A DNA stretch of 64,000 nt, from NCBI RefSeq assembly GCF_000688235.1, contig NZ_JHYO01000012.1, positions 1 through 64,000 of the forward strand. The letters are read 5' to 3'. Positions 53,983-63,704 of this stretch are shown in pieces. The position numbers and the translations under genes are program-made. How positions within the stretch are numbered: the first letter of the stretch is position 1; each line of letters starts with the position of its first letter. The notes under the pieces were generated by a model, which saw nothing but the letters and a program-made list of their open reading frames with translations, was not told the DNA's origin and did no database searches. This DNA is from Terasakiella pusilla DSM 6293 (GTDB lineage Bacteria; Pseudomonadota; Alphaproteobacteria; Rhodospirillales; Terasakiellaceae).

Positions 53983-54615
53983 ATGCACGTTGTAGACGGC
54001 GCCTTATCAAACGAAGTTGTGATTGCCGGTGGCGTTCTTGCCGCCGCCGGCATCGGCTGGGGCTTGCGCAAAATGGATATGGAAAAAATCCCCGCTGCCG
54101 GCATGCTCACCGCGACTTTCTTTGTGGCCTCCCTTATTCATGTTCCCATTGGTCCCAGCAGTGTTCATCTGATCATGAATGGACTTGCCGGCCTTTTACT
54201 CGGCTGGATGGCGTTTCCCGCCCTGTTCGTCGGGCTGTTGTTACAAGCTATTTTCTTCGGCTACGGCGGCATTACCGTTTTGGGTGTCAACACCGTTGCC
54301 ATCGCCCTGCCTGCCGTGGTCATGCATTATATCTGTCGAAACGGGGTTAAAAGCACCCAGAAGAAAGTTGCTGTGCTTTGGGCCGCCGTCGCTGGGGGCG
54401 GTGCGATTTTCACCACGGCCCTTGTCGTAACGCTTGCCCTTGCCCTAACAGGAGAAGAGTTTATCCCCGCAGCTAAACTCGTCGTTTTGGCCCATATCCC
54501 GGTTATCCTGATTGAAGGGTTCCTGTGTGGTAGCGCCGTTGCCCTGATCCATCGTGTCAAACCTGAACTCTTGCGCGATACCCCTTCTGCCGACGGGAGC
54601 CCTGTTCATGCCTAA
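53983..54615 (+). CDS. cbiM: Cobalt ECF transporter substrate-binding membrane protein
   Basis: A 210-residue membrane protein of the CbiM/NikM type. The N-terminal MHVVDGAL supplies the metal ligands (Met1 amine, His2) and SLIHVPIGPSSVHLIMNGLAGLLLG carries the conserved His pair. About six membrane helices. B12 control argues for cobalt rather than nickel. Confidence 0.93.
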   Translation: MHVVDGALSNEVVIAGGVLAAAGIGWGLRKMDMEKIPAAGMLTATFFVASLIHVPIGPSSVHLIMNGLAGLLLGWMAFPALFVGLLLQAIFFGYGGITVLGVNTVAIALPAVVMHYICRNGVKSTQKKVAVLWAAVAGGGAIFTTALVVTLALALTGEEFIPAAKLVVLAHIPVILIEGFLCGSAVALIHRVKPELLRDTPSADGSPVHA

Positions 54616-55165
54616 GTTTTACATTACCGCCTTTTTCGCTTTGCTGTTGATGACAGATCAGGCTCTGGCCCATAAGGTCGTTGGCTCTGGGTGGACAGAC
54701 GGTGCCGACATTGAAGGCGAAGTCGGTTTTTCCAACGGCGACATGGCAAAAAAAGGCACTGTCGTTGAAGTTTTTGATGCCGATGACAACAAAATTGGCG
54801 AAACAACGGTCACCGAAGACGGCCTGTTCCGCTTTACACCAACCCAAGCAGTTGCCCATACTTTTGTCGCAAATCTGGGCGCAGGCCACGTGGCCCGCTT
54901 TACCATGGGGGTTGATGAACTCCCCAAAATGGCTGCCACGCAAACGCCAACGCCTGCCATCGCCCCAGCCTTCGATCCGACTGACTTGCAAAAGATGATT
55001 GCCAAAGCCGTCCGTCAGGAAGTGCAGCCCTTGCGCAAAGAAATTGCGTCTTACAAGGAAAAGAACAACATGCAAGCCATCCTTGGCGGGATTGGCTACA
55101 TCTTCGGCCTGACCGGTGTGGTCTTTTACATCATGGCACGCCGCAAAGAAAAGGCTGCTGTATGA
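54608..55165 (+). CDS. CbiN/NikL-like accessory membrane protein
   Basis: A 185-residue protein: signal peptide (about 1-20, ending ALA, then HKV), a beta-rich periplasmic domain (ADIEGEVGFSNGDMAKKGTVVEVFDADDNKIGETTVTEDGLFRFTP), a helical linker, and a C-terminal membrane helix (AILGGIGYIFGLTGVVFYIMA). The layout matches NikL, which replaces CbiN in some transporters. Its start overlaps cbiM by 8 bases and its stop overlaps cbiQ by 4. Confidence 0.75.
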   Translation: MPKFYITAFFALLLMTDQALAHKVVGSGWTDGADIEGEVGFSNGDMAKKGTVVEVFDADDNKIGETTVTEDGLFRFTPTQAVAHTFVANLGAGHVARFTMGVDELPKMAATQTPTPAIAPAFDPTDLQKMIAKAVRQEVQPLRKEIASYKEKNNMQAILGGIGYIFGLTGVVFYIMARRKEKAAV

Positions 55166-55950
55166 GCCAGTACGGGCCCAATGTTTCCAATGTCATGCGG
55201 GCCCGCGGGGCGTTAGATACCCAAACATGGGTCAACCGAACAGACCCGCGCGCGCGCGTGATCGCTGCGGTTCTGTTTGCCTGCTGCGTCATTACGCTGG
55301 ACAGCTTTTATGCCTTGGGCTTTGCGCTCGCAATCGGCCTTTTTCTGTTGGTCTCAGCAGGTTTGCCCGCCGCGAGCACCATGAAAAAAGTCCTGACCAT
55401 GGACAGCTTCATCATCTTTATGCTGCTCATGCTCCCTTTCACCACACCGGGGGAAGTGTGGTTCCATGTCGGGTCCTGGGAAGCCACCAAAGAAGGCGTC
55501 TTGAAAGCCGTTGAAATTGCCTTGATTGCCAACGCCGTTGTCATGGCGATGCTGGCTCTTGTCGGGACCATTGATGCCATCACGCTCGGCCATGCGCTCA
55601 ACCGCCTGCGGGTGCCGGAAAATCTGGTGCATCTCATGCTGTTTAGCGTGCGCTATATTGATGTGCTGAAGGTGGAATATTTCCGCCTGAGAAATGCCAT
55701 GCGCGCGCGCTGCTTTAAACCCGGCAATAACCTACATACCTATCGCTCCATTGGATATCTGCTAGGCATGATGCTTGTGCGCTCCCTTGAGAGATCAGAG
55801 CGCATCCTTGCCGCCATGAAGTGTCGGGGGTTTAATGGCAAATTCTATCTGATTTCTAATTTCCATTTTCAAAAACGCGACCGTATCTTTAGTTTAATTT
55901 GGCTGTGCCTCCTCCTTCTCCTCCTCGCATCGGACTACTTTTATGGATAA
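55162..55950 (+). CDS. cbiQ: Cobalt ECF transporter T component
   Basis: A 262-residue membrane protein of the EcfT/CbiQ family: DPRARVIAAVLFACCVIT, then the coupling helices with the Ala-Arg-Gly-type motifs (RNAMRARCFKPG and ERILAAMKCRGFNG) that contact the ATPase. Five or six membrane helices. Overlaps cbiO by 8 bases. Confidence 0.93.
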   Translation: MSQYGPNVSNVMRARGALDTQTWVNRTDPRARVIAAVLFACCVITLDSFYALGFALAIGLFLLVSAGLPAASTMKKVLTMDSFIIFMLLMLPFTTPGEVWFHVGSWEATKEGVLKAVEIALIANAVVMAMLALVGTIDAITLGHALNRLRVPENLVHLMLFSVRYIDVLKVEYFRLRNAMRARCFKPGNNLHTYRSIGYLLGMMLVRSLERSERILAAMKCRGFNGKFYLISNFHFQKRDRIFSLIWLCLLLLLLASDYFYG

Positions 55951-56623
55951 TCTCATCGACCTTAAAAATATCCATTTTGCCTACCCTGCCCATCCTGCCA
56001 CGCTCAATGGTGTGGATTTTAGCCTCAAGGCAGGTGAACGCATCGCCATCAATGGTCCGAACGGGGCAGGCAAAAGCACCCTGTTTCATATCATCGTCGG
56101 CCTGAATCGACCCACAAGTGGCGAAGTCCATGCCTTTGGGCAGCAACGCATCAAGGAAGCTGACTTTAAAGAAGTGCGCCGTCGCATTGGTCTGGTCTTT
56201 CAGGACCCCGATGATCAACTGTTCTGCCCAACCGTCGAAGAAGACCTAGCCTTTGGCTTGTTTAATCTGGGGAAATCTGCTGAGGAAGTGCGCCAGATCG
56301 TTGAAGAAACCCTGACCAACATGCGCCTGACGCACTTGCGCAGCCGTGCAACCCACAATCTGTCCGGCGGGGAGAAACGCCTTGTCACCCTTGCCTGTGT
56401 GCTTGCGATGGAACCGGACGTGCTGTTGCTGGACGAGCCCACAAACGCCCTAGATGAAGCAACGCAGGACCGGCTACTGGAAATTTTAAACACCATCCCG
56501 CAAGCCCTGGTAATCATTTCCCATGATTCGCACTTTCGGCGCAAAGTCACCGAACGCTACCTGTCCCTTGTCGATGGAAAACTAGTGCACCCGACCCCCA
56601 AATGTAAGCACGCTATAGCATAA
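55943..56623 (+). CDS. cbiO: Cobalt ECF transporter ATP-binding protein
   Basis: A 226-residue ABC ATPase: Walker A GPNGAGKST, Q-loop VFQDPDDQLFCPTVEED (the DPDDQ is typical of ECF ATPases), signature NLSGGEKRLVTLA, Walker B VLLLDEPTNALDE and switch His in VIISHDSHF. Last gene of the riboswitch operon. Confidence 0.95.
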   Translation: MDNLIDLKNIHFAYPAHPATLNGVDFSLKAGERIAINGPNGAGKSTLFHIIVGLNRPTSGEVHAFGQQRIKEADFKEVRRRIGLVFQDPDDQLFCPTVEEDLAFGLFNLGKSAEEVRQIVEETLTNMRLTHLRSRATHNLSGGEKRLVTLACVLAMEPDVLLLDEPTNALDEATQDRLLEILNTIPQALVIISHDSHFRRKVTERYLSLVDGKLVHPTPKCKHAIA

Positions 56624-56775
56624 ATCCTTATAATTTCAGATTAAGGCCATATCCATTTTATTAACCTTTGTTCTATACTATAAAGGTGATGGGACAACTG
56701 TATGCGCAAAACGTTGCTTTTTAAGCGGGATGTCCGTACATTTGCCTTAAATAATAAGTCACTCGAAACGAACTT

Positions 56776-58458
56776 ATGGTCTTAAACGTGTCTGATACCA
56801 AACCTGCCGATTTTGAAAAAGTTGAACTGACCGCCGCCATGACGGAACTTTCTTCCCTGAAACCGGAAGAAGGTAAGGCGGCAATGATGACTCAGGTCGA
56901 CGGTGCAGCCCAACGCGTGCTTAAAGTGTTGGCCAGCGGCAATCCTGATGCCCTGCAAAAAGGGACCTATCTGACACAAATCCGTTTCGTCATGACCGTG
57001 ATGGAACAATGCAAAGACTTCCGTGACGCCCAGTTTACCCGTCTTGTACGACAACGCGCTGAAGAGATTATGACCGGGTTGGAAAATCTCCCCAAACGAT
57101 CCCAACAGCTCAAAGAACAACAAAAGCGCAGCGCCGAAGAAGCCAAAAAGAAAAAAGCAGCCGCTGCACAAAAAGAGGCCGCCGCCGCTGCCCCTGTTGA
57201 AGAAGAACCTACCGAGCCGAAATTTGAATACGAACTGGCTGAGAAGATCTGCATTCAAACGATGGTGCGCCATTTCGATTCCAAGCTGGATGTCTTGCGC
57301 AGCGTCCATCTTTATGGCCGTCATTCCATCAATGACATCGGTATCCCGCCCCTGTTCCTCTATTCTCTGGAATTCAGCGTCCTGATCGAAGATGCGATCA
57401 AAGCCCTGATCGTGGATAGTCGGGAGTTGATGACGCGGCGCATCTACAATGAAACAGACCCGACAGCAGACGAAGAACAAATCCGCGCAGTCCTGCGCAA
57501 CAAGCAGCGTGCCCTCTTAGAAGTGGTCGAGTCCGGCTTTAACGGATGGGGTGCCGCCCAAAAGGATGCCGAAAAACGCGCAAGATTAGGTGATAAGGCT
57601 GGCCCGAAAAAATCCGGTGCCGCAGCGGCTGCAAAACCGGCGAAAAAAGGTGGCTTGTTCTCCAAACTGTTGGGGAAAGAGAAGAAAGCCGCCCCCGCCC
57701 CTAGACGCACAGCTCAAAAAGAAAAAGAAGCTTGGGAAGAGGTTATCGAGATTTTCAAGGCATCGGAAGCGCGTGGCGAAATTTTCTTCCCCAAAACCTT
57801 CAATTTCTCCATTCTGTCTTACCTGTCCTCCATGCGCGAAAACCTGTTTAAAGCAGAGGCCGAACGCATCATTCAGATCGCAGATCAGGCCAAGCAGGAT
57901 TCCAACAGTAAAGGGGCGGTTGCCCGTGCCCTGGAACAAAGCTTTAAAAACAACGATCAGCACTTCTTTGAGATGTTGATCCTTAACTTGCTCTATACCA
58001 AAAACTCCATTGGTCTGGATGAAGTACAAGGCGCCTGCATGGGGCAAAAACTGGACGAAGGGCGCTTGCCCCTGTCCGTCCCAGAAATGGGCCGTCGTCC
58101 CATGACCTATGCACGTCAAATCAACAAACTGTTGAAAGAACGCGCGGAACCCCGTGTCCTGCAGAACTGCCTTGATTACTTCTTCGAAGCCATTTTGGTT
58201 CTACACCTGATCAAGTACGAAAAAGATTTCACAAAGGCAGCACAATGTCTTGAAGGTGAGAAAGCAAACCTGCCCAAACCGCTACAAGGGGTTATGGACG
58301 GAATCCTTGGCTTGATCGACCGCGTCATTTTTGCCCGTCAACAAGCGCGTGAAACCGGCGAAGATACATCACGCAATACCCGTGATATGATCCAACATAC
58401 TATTGGCAAATTCATAACAGCCTACAGCGGCATGTATGAAAAAATGAAAAAAGGGTAA
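56776..58458 (+). CDS. Large unknown protein with charged linker, 560 aa
   Basis: No family recognised. Soluble and helical. Two low-complexity linkers rich in Lys/Ala/Glu (about 108-145, RSAEEAKKKKAAAAQKEAAAAAP-like, and about 275-315, including GGLFSKLLGKEKK) divide it into three helical domains. Segments such as YGRHSINDIGIPPLFLYSLEFSVLIEDAIKALI and FNFSILSYLSSMRENLFKAEAERII look conserved. Length and style resemble the two large paralogues in this window (helical, about 560 residues, near signalling genes), though direct similarity is not obvious. 7 bases before the CinA-like gene, so likely co-transcribed. Confidence 0.55.
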   Translation: MVLNVSDTKPADFEKVELTAAMTELSSLKPEEGKAAMMTQVDGAAQRVLKVLASGNPDALQKGTYLTQIRFVMTVMEQCKDFRDAQFTRLVRQRAEEIMTGLENLPKRSQQLKEQQKRSAEEAKKKKAAAAQKEAAAAAPVEEEPTEPKFEYELAEKICIQTMVRHFDSKLDVLRSVHLYGRHSINDIGIPPLFLYSLEFSVLIEDAIKALIVDSRELMTRRIYNETDPTADEEQIRAVLRNKQRALLEVVESGFNGWGAAQKDAEKRARLGDKAGPKKSGAAAAAKPAKKGGLFSKLLGKEKKAAPAPRRTAQKEKEAWEEVIEIFKASEARGEIFFPKTFNFSILSYLSSMRENLFKAEAERIIQIADQAKQDSNSKGAVARALEQSFKNNDQHFFEMLILNLLYTKNSIGLDEVQGACMGQKLDEGRLPLSVPEMGRRPMTYARQINKLLKERAEPRVLQNCLDYFFEAILVLHLIKYEKDFTKAAQCLEGEKANLPKPLQGVMDGILGLIDRVIFARQQARETGEDTSRNTRDMIQHTIGKFITAYSGMYEKMKKG

Positions 58459-58464
58459 TCCAGC

Positions 58465-59211
58465 GTGAGCACATCTGTTTCTGCCTGTATTCTCGTCATC
58501 GGGAATGAAGTTCTGTCCGGTCGAACCAAAGATGCCAACCTGTCCTACCTCGCTGGCGAACTCAATACCCTCGGTATTCAAGTGCGCGAAGCCCGTGTGA
58601 TCCCCGACGATGAAACTGTTATTATCGACACGGTCAATTTCGCGCGCCAAAACTTTGACTATGTCTTCACAACCGGCGGCATCGGCCCGACCCATGATGA
58701 CATCACTGCCGCCTCTATTGCCAAAGCCTTTAGTCTTGAATTCGGGCATAACCCCGAAGCAGTGGCTATGCTGCAAAGCCATTATAAACCGGAAGATTTA
58801 AACGAAGCCCGCCTGCGGATGGCCAAAACGCCTAAAGGTGCGATCCTGATTGAAAACCCGATCAGCAAAGCACCCGGTTTTCAGGTGGAAAATGTATTTG
58901 TCCTCGCCGGTGTGCCAAAAATCGCGCAAGCGATGTTTGAAAACCTGAAAGGACGCCTGACGGGGGGCGCAACCGTCCTGTCTGCCACCGTCACCACAGA
59001 TTTGACCGAAGGGGTGATTGCAAAGGAACTGGGCCTGATACAGGATCAGTTTGATGATGTGGAGATCGGCAGCTATCCTTACTTTAAGGAAGGCCAGTTT
59101 GGCGTTAGTCTGGTCCTGCGTAGCGTGGATCAAATGCGTGTAGAATCCTGCCAAACTACAGTAAAAGAAATGATTGAAAAGTTAGGTGGAAAGCTTATCT
59201 TCTCTTCATGA
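58465..59211 (+). CDS. CinA/MoaB-like molybdopterin-binding-domain protein
   Basis: A 248-residue protein with one MoCF_biosynth domain: ACILVIGNEVLSGRTKDANLSYLAGELNTLGI, YVFTTGGIGPTHDDITAASIAKAF and PGFQVENVFVLAGVPKIAQAM. It corresponds to the N-terminal half of CinA (ADP-ribose pyrophosphatase-like COG1058) without the C-terminal deamidase domain. Pyridine nucleotide recycling is likely. Starts with GTG. Confidence 0.88.
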   Translation: MSTSVSACILVIGNEVLSGRTKDANLSYLAGELNTLGIQVREARVIPDDETVIIDTVNFARQNFDYVFTTGGIGPTHDDITAASIAKAFSLEFGHNPEAVAMLQSHYKPEDLNEARLRMAKTPKGAILIENPISKAPGFQVENVFVLAGVPKIAQAMFENLKGRLTGGATVLSATVTTDLTEGVIAKELGLIQDQFDDVEIGSYPYFKEGQFGVSLVLRSVDQMRVESCQTTVKEMIEKLGGKLIFSS

Positions 59212-59498
59212 AAAAGCCCCTGAGCAATATGCACTGGACTGCGCAAACAACCCTCATCTTCCTGTTTAAGCATTTGCTGGCCGGGGTTCTGGGTGGATGT
59301 TTCTTTGCCACGCTTCTTCTATATTATGATGTCAGCAAACTCTGGTCCATGATCTCTTCCACCTCAGATGGCTGGTTGGTCGTGGTCATGCTTTATACAG
59401 GCTTGTGCATCACCTTTGGCAGCATCAGCATGGGCTGGGGCATTTTCAGCCTCGCCCAAGAACGCGATGACCCGCCAGAAGATCATATGTATTACTGA
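59208..59498 (+). CDS. Small membrane protein, 96 aa
   Basis: Two or three membrane helices (LIFLFKHLLAGVLGGCFFATLLLYYDV and WLVVVMLYTGLCITFGSISMGWGIFSL) and an acidic tail (ERDDPPEDHMYY). Starts in ATGA overlap with the CinA-like gene. Unknown function. Confidence 0.6.
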   Translation: MKKPLSNMHWTAQTTLIFLFKHLLAGVLGGCFFATLLLYYDVSKLWSMISSTSDGWLVVVMLYTGLCITFGSISMGWGIFSLAQERDDPPEDHMYY

Positions 59499-59683
59499 TT
59501 TTTCTCTTTTCGAAAAACCACCAAAACCACGACCCAGACCGCAATCGGCACCAAAAACATGGTGTGATTGAGCCAATGTTCCGCATCGCCTTGGGTAAAG
59601 ACCACGACAAATGCAATCCATACCATCGCAAAAATTGCCGCGGCACGGCGCCAAAACGTCTTGGTTTTATAAATATCGCTCAT
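59492..59683 (-). CDS. Small membrane protein, 63 aa
   Basis: Two membrane helices (FWRRAAAIFAMVWIAFVVVF and LNHTMFLVPIAVWVVVLVVF) and a charged end. It starts four bases into the end of bluB on the same strand (ATGA) and overlaps the convergent small membrane gene by seven bases. Unknown function. Confidence 0.55.
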   Translation of the reverse strand: MSDIYKTKTFWRRAAAIFAMVWIAFVVVFTQGDAEHWLNHTMFLVPIAVWVVVLVVFRKEKNQ

Positions 59684-60324
59684 CGCTCTAACACCGTTTG
59701 ACTAAAAGGGAGACGTTCCTGCCAACCGGTGCGAACCAGTTCCGGCACAATATGTTCTTCTTCAGGATACCCAATGCACAGATAGGCGACCAGTTCCCAG
59801 CTTGGTTCATCAATATCCAGTATGTGTTTGACTTCTTCCGGTTCAATGATCGACACCCAGCCAAGGCCAACACCTTGGGCACGTGCACTCAGCCACAAAG
59901 TCTGAATGCTGGACACCACCGAATATTTTAATGTCTCCGGCATGGTCTTTTGGCCCAAGCCCATACCGACCTGCGTCTTTGTATCGCAAAAAACCGCCAA
60001 ATGAGCCGGCGCGCGATCCAGTCCGGACAATTTCAAGGACGCATAGGCGGTTGCCTGATCACCGTCATAATCTGCCAAGGCCACTTTATTGCAGGCTTCA
60101 AAATTATCACGGATGGCCTTACGCCGTTGTGGGCTAATCACTTTGATAAAACGCCACGGCTGGCTATTCCCCACAGACGGGGCCAAGGTTGCGGTTTCCA
60201 GCAACTGATCCATCATCCCGTCTGGCAATGGATCGGTTTTAAAATGGCGCACATCACGACGCCATTTGAACAATTCATCCAATCGATCCTGAAAGGCTTT
60301 GTCAAAGGTGGGAGGCGTCAGCAT
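59680..60324 (-). CDS. bluB: 5,6-dimethylbenzimidazole synthase
   Basis: A 214-residue nitroreductase-fold flavoprotein. WRRDVRHFKTDPLPDG, LETATLAPSVGNSQPWRFIKV and AYLCIGYPEEEH are the BluB marks. It cannibalises reduced FMN with oxygen to make the lower ligand of cobalamin. With the B12-controlled cobalt transporter 4 kb away it shows that this organism makes aerobic cobalamin. Confidence 0.93.
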   Translation of the reverse strand: MLTPPTFDKAFQDRLDELFKWRRDVRHFKTDPLPDGMMDQLLETATLAPSVGNSQPWRFIKVISPQRRKAIRDNFEACNKVALADYDGDQATAYASLKLSGLDRAPAHLAVFCDTKTQVGMGLGQKTMPETLKYSVVSSIQTLWLSARAQGVGLGWVSIIEPEEVKHILDIDEPSWELVAYLCIGYPEEEHIVPELVRTGWQERLPFSQTVLER

Positions 60325-60380
60325 GGAAAGTGCGTTCCTTAAATTTCGTTCGTAGATTTATAAAGCCCTATTTGAAACGG

Positions 60381-63300
60381 TCAAGTATTCAGCTTCTCGC
60401 AAAACGCACTAAAGGCATCCGGCGCAATGGGCTTGCTGTAATAATAGCCTTGGATATAGTCACATTTTTGTCCCGCAACAAAGTCGTGTTGCGGGTCCGT
60501 TTCCACGCCTTCCGCCACAACATTGATGCCCAGCTTATGAGCCATAACAATGATGGCTTCAACCAATGCCGCATCGCCTTCATCATATTCAATATCCTTG
60601 ATAAAGGTGCGATCAATCTTCAACACATCAAACGAGAACCGTTTTAGATAGTTCAAAGATGAATATCCGGTGCCAAAATCATCCAACGCCACTTTAAAGC
60701 CCACGGCCCGAATTTCCTCCAGCAACTTCGCGGCGGCTTCCGGGTCCTGCATCACCAATGTTTCTGTGATCTCCAGCGTCAGGGAATAAGGGGATACGCC
60801 GACCTCTTCCACAATGGCGACCAGGTCATTCAACAGATTATCATTCTGCAACTGTCGCGGTGACAGATTAACCGCCACGCGCACATCGCACATGACCGGA
60901 TCTTTTTCCCACGCCTTGATCTGTTCACAGACCTGACGCAAGACAATCTCCCCCAGATGATTAATCAGGCCGGTTTCTTCCGCAATCGTAATAAAGGCCC
61001 CCGGTGCAATCATGCCCCGTCTGGGGTGTTGCCAACGGACCAGCGCCTCACACGCTACCACTTTCTTTTTACCGATATCGACAACCGGCTGATAATGCAC
61101 AAGAAATTCCCCACGCTCGATACCACGGCGCATATCGCGTTCAAGGATCATTTGCTGATGGGCTTCAGCATTCATTTCCGCAGTGAAGAAACGGAAGTCG
61201 TTTCGACCAGCTTCTTTGGCGCGGTACATTGCCGTATCCGCGTTACGCAGCAACAATTCCAGTTCCTTGCCATCATCGGGATAAATCGTAATGCCAACAC
61301 TGCCCGACACAAAGATTTCATGACCAGAAATATTGAACGGCTCCGCTAATGTTTCCAGCACTTTGCGCGCGACTTTTTCCACATCATGGGTATTCTGCAA
61401 ATCGGGCAGCACAATGGTAAATTCATCCCCGCCCAGCCGCGATACCGTATCACTTTCGCGCACACAATTCAGGATCCGGCTGCCGGCTTCCTGCAACAGC
61501 ATATCCCCGATATTATGCCCCAAGGTATCGTTGACCCATTTAAAGCGATCCAAATCAAGAAACATCAGCGCCACCTGTGACTTCTGACGTTTTGCCCGCA
61601 CCATGGAACGGCTTAAACGATCCGTAAACAGATTGCGGTTCGGCAGATTGGTCAACGCATCGTAGTTCGCCTGATGACGGATCAGCTCCTCATCTTTTTT
61701 ACGTTTTGTAATATCACTAAAGACCGCCACATATTGGGTGACAGTTTGGTCTTGATCATAGACCGCCGAAATCGACAACCATTCCGCATAAATGTCACCA
61801 TTTTTACGGCGATTCCAAATCTCCCCCTGCCAGCGCCCGCTTTCAGACAATTGCTGCCACATCAGGTTATAGAAGTGTTTATCGTGACGGCCTGAACTCA
61901 GGAAACCCGGATCTTTGCCCAGCACCTCTTTTTCCGTGTACCCTGTCACATGGGTAAAGGATGGGTTCACCGCCTGAATGCGGTTTTGCAAATCCGTCAC
62001 CACAATGGCTTCAGACGTGGTGTCGAACACGGTCTGTGCAAGACGTAATTCTTTTTCCGTCTTCTTGCTTTGCGTCACATCCATGACAGCGCCGACAATC
62101 CCCGCCGTGCCATCAGGCTTGATAAAGCGCGCTTTATGGACCATCACATGATGCAAGCCGTCCGATCGCTCCAACGCGCCTTCAATGACCTGATTGCCAC
62201 CTTGTTCCAACAAGATCCTGTCCACTTCGGTAAACTGCTCGCTGGTGGCGGGATAAAGTTCCTTCATCGTGTGATCGATGATCTGGCTTGCCGGACGTTC
62301 AAAAAAGTCACACATCGCCGCGTTCAGGCCGGCATAGCGCCCGTCGCGTTCTTTGTAATAAATCGGCGCGGGCACCGCATCGATGACCGTTTGCAAAAAT
62401 TCCGCATGATGATTAATCGCTTCAACCTGCTTGAAATGCTCAATCGCAACCCCGGCAAGCGGCGCATTTTTCTTCATATACTCAAGGCTCACGGCCTTGC
62501 TGTCAGGACTAATCGTTTCAGGGAAAAAGGCGCAGAAAAAGCCGATCATGACTTTATGTGATGAATAAATCGGCTCGACCACCGCACTGTAAATGCCAAA
62601 GCTCTCCATCCACTGCCGCGCCGGACAGGTACCACAGGCGGCAAGGACATCTTCAAACTCGGTTAGGCCACATTGCCCCCTTGCTAAATGACAGGCCTCA
62701 TCTATTCCGTGCTGTCGCGCCTGTTCCACAAATTCTTTTGGCATGTGGGGCGCACTTTCCAGATGATAGCGCCCTTCTTCATGAACAGTGAAAATGGCAA
62801 AAGAGGTCCCCTGATTCAGTTCCTCCAGCATATACGTCAATTCGTCTAAGACCTGTTCCAACGGATATTGTTTTGCCAATTTTTCAAGTGTGTGGTGTTG
62901 ACCAGCCACAAAACTTTCAACCCGATGACGATCCGTAATATCATGTACAATCGAATAAAGATGGGTCTGTTCGTTAAACTTAATCGGGCCGGAATGAACT
63001 TCGACATGACGCACTGACAAATCTGCCAATTGATGACGAAAATAAAAATGCGTGCGTTTTTCTTCGCGGGCACGATCCATTTCCGCCTGCACTTCTTCAG
63101 GCGTCAGCATATTGATGTCGCTGATCTTCTTTTTCGTCAGTTCTTCCAGTGAATAGCCATAAAAGCGGCACGCCGCATCATTCGCATCCACAATAAAGCC
63201 GGTTTCGGGGTTAATGATCAAAAAGACGGCCCGACACCCGATAAAAAGCTGGCGATACCGCTCCTCGCTTTCCTGCAACGCATCATGCGCAGCAACCATC

Positions 63301-63704
63301 TTTCTCTCAAGGCGGCTAACGTGGAGGGCACGCAAAACCGCCTGTTCCAGCTTGTCAAAAAACTTTTTCCCTTTGCTTTTTTTTATAAAATCAAGGGCAC
63401 CGGACTGCATGGCTTCAATGACAAGTTCCTGATCGTTAGAACCGGTTAGCATGACCACGGCAACATCATTGCCTTCATCACGCATCCGCTTCAACATCTC
63501 CAGACCAGAAATTCCCGGCGACATATAATGATCCAAAATCACCAGATCGAAGACATTTTTTTGCAAGACGTCGTACGCTTCAAGCGCGTTGATGCAACCC
63601 ACCACCTTGTACTTCTTCAGTTCAAGGAAATGGGTGACCAATTTCAATACGATAGGATCATCATCCACAACAAGGATGGAGGCATCATTATGTGTTATCG
63701 CCAT
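60381..63704 (-). CDS. Large REC-PAS-GAF-PAS-PAS-GGDEF-EAL signalling protein
   Basis: A 1107-residue soluble protein. Receiver about 8-125 (ILVVDDDPIV, Asp in VILDHYMSPG, Lys late), PAS about 145-260, a GAF-like or MEDS-like sensor about 265-440 with several Cys (GQCGLTEFEDVLAACGTCPAR), PAS about 445-560 and 570-680, GGDEF (RLGGDEFTIVLP, with RESD inhibition site) and EAL (ACEALVRWQHP, TLEITETLVM, DDFGTGYSSLNYL, IDRTFIKDI). Both active sites look intact, so it may make and break c-di-GMP. No response-regulator kinase is adjacent. Confidence 0.93.
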   Translation of the reverse strand: MAITHNDASILVVDDDPIVLKLVTHFLELKKYKVVGCINALEAYDVLQKNVFDLVILDHYMSPGISGLEMLKRMRDEGNDVAVVMLTGSNDQELVIEAMQSGALDFIKKSKGKKFFDKLEQAVLRALHVSRLERKMVAAHDALQESEERYRQLFIGCRAVFLIINPETGFIVDANDAACRFYGYSLEELTKKKISDINMLTPEEVQAEMDRAREEKRTHFYFRHQLADLSVRHVEVHSGPIKFNEQTHLYSIVHDITDRHRVESFVAGQHHTLEKLAKQYPLEQVLDELTYMLEELNQGTSFAIFTVHEEGRYHLESAPHMPKEFVEQARQHGIDEACHLARGQCGLTEFEDVLAACGTCPARQWMESFGIYSAVVEPIYSSHKVMIGFFCAFFPETISPDSKAVSLEYMKKNAPLAGVAIEHFKQVEAINHHAEFLQTVIDAVPAPIYYKERDGRYAGLNAAMCDFFERPASQIIDHTMKELYPATSEQFTEVDRILLEQGGNQVIEGALERSDGLHHVMVHKARFIKPDGTAGIVGAVMDVTQSKKTEKELRLAQTVFDTTSEAIVVTDLQNRIQAVNPSFTHVTGYTEKEVLGKDPGFLSSGRHDKHFYNLMWQQLSESGRWQGEIWNRRKNGDIYAEWLSISAVYDQDQTVTQYVAVFSDITKRKKDEELIRHQANYDALTNLPNRNLFTDRLSRSMVRAKRQKSQVALMFLDLDRFKWVNDTLGHNIGDMLLQEAGSRILNCVRESDTVSRLGGDEFTIVLPDLQNTHDVEKVARKVLETLAEPFNISGHEIFVSGSVGITIYPDDGKELELLLRNADTAMYRAKEAGRNDFRFFTAEMNAEAHQQMILERDMRRGIERGEFLVHYQPVVDIGKKKVVACEALVRWQHPRRGMIAPGAFITIAEETGLINHLGEIVLRQVCEQIKAWEKDPVMCDVRVAVNLSPRQLQNDNLLNDLVAIVEEVGVSPYSLTLEITETLVMQDPEAAAKLLEEIRAVGFKVALDDFGTGYSSLNYLKRFSFDVLKIDRTFIKDIEYDEGDAALVEAIIVMAHKLGINVVAEGVETDPQHDFVAGQKCDYIQGYYYSKPIAPDAFSAFCEKLNT

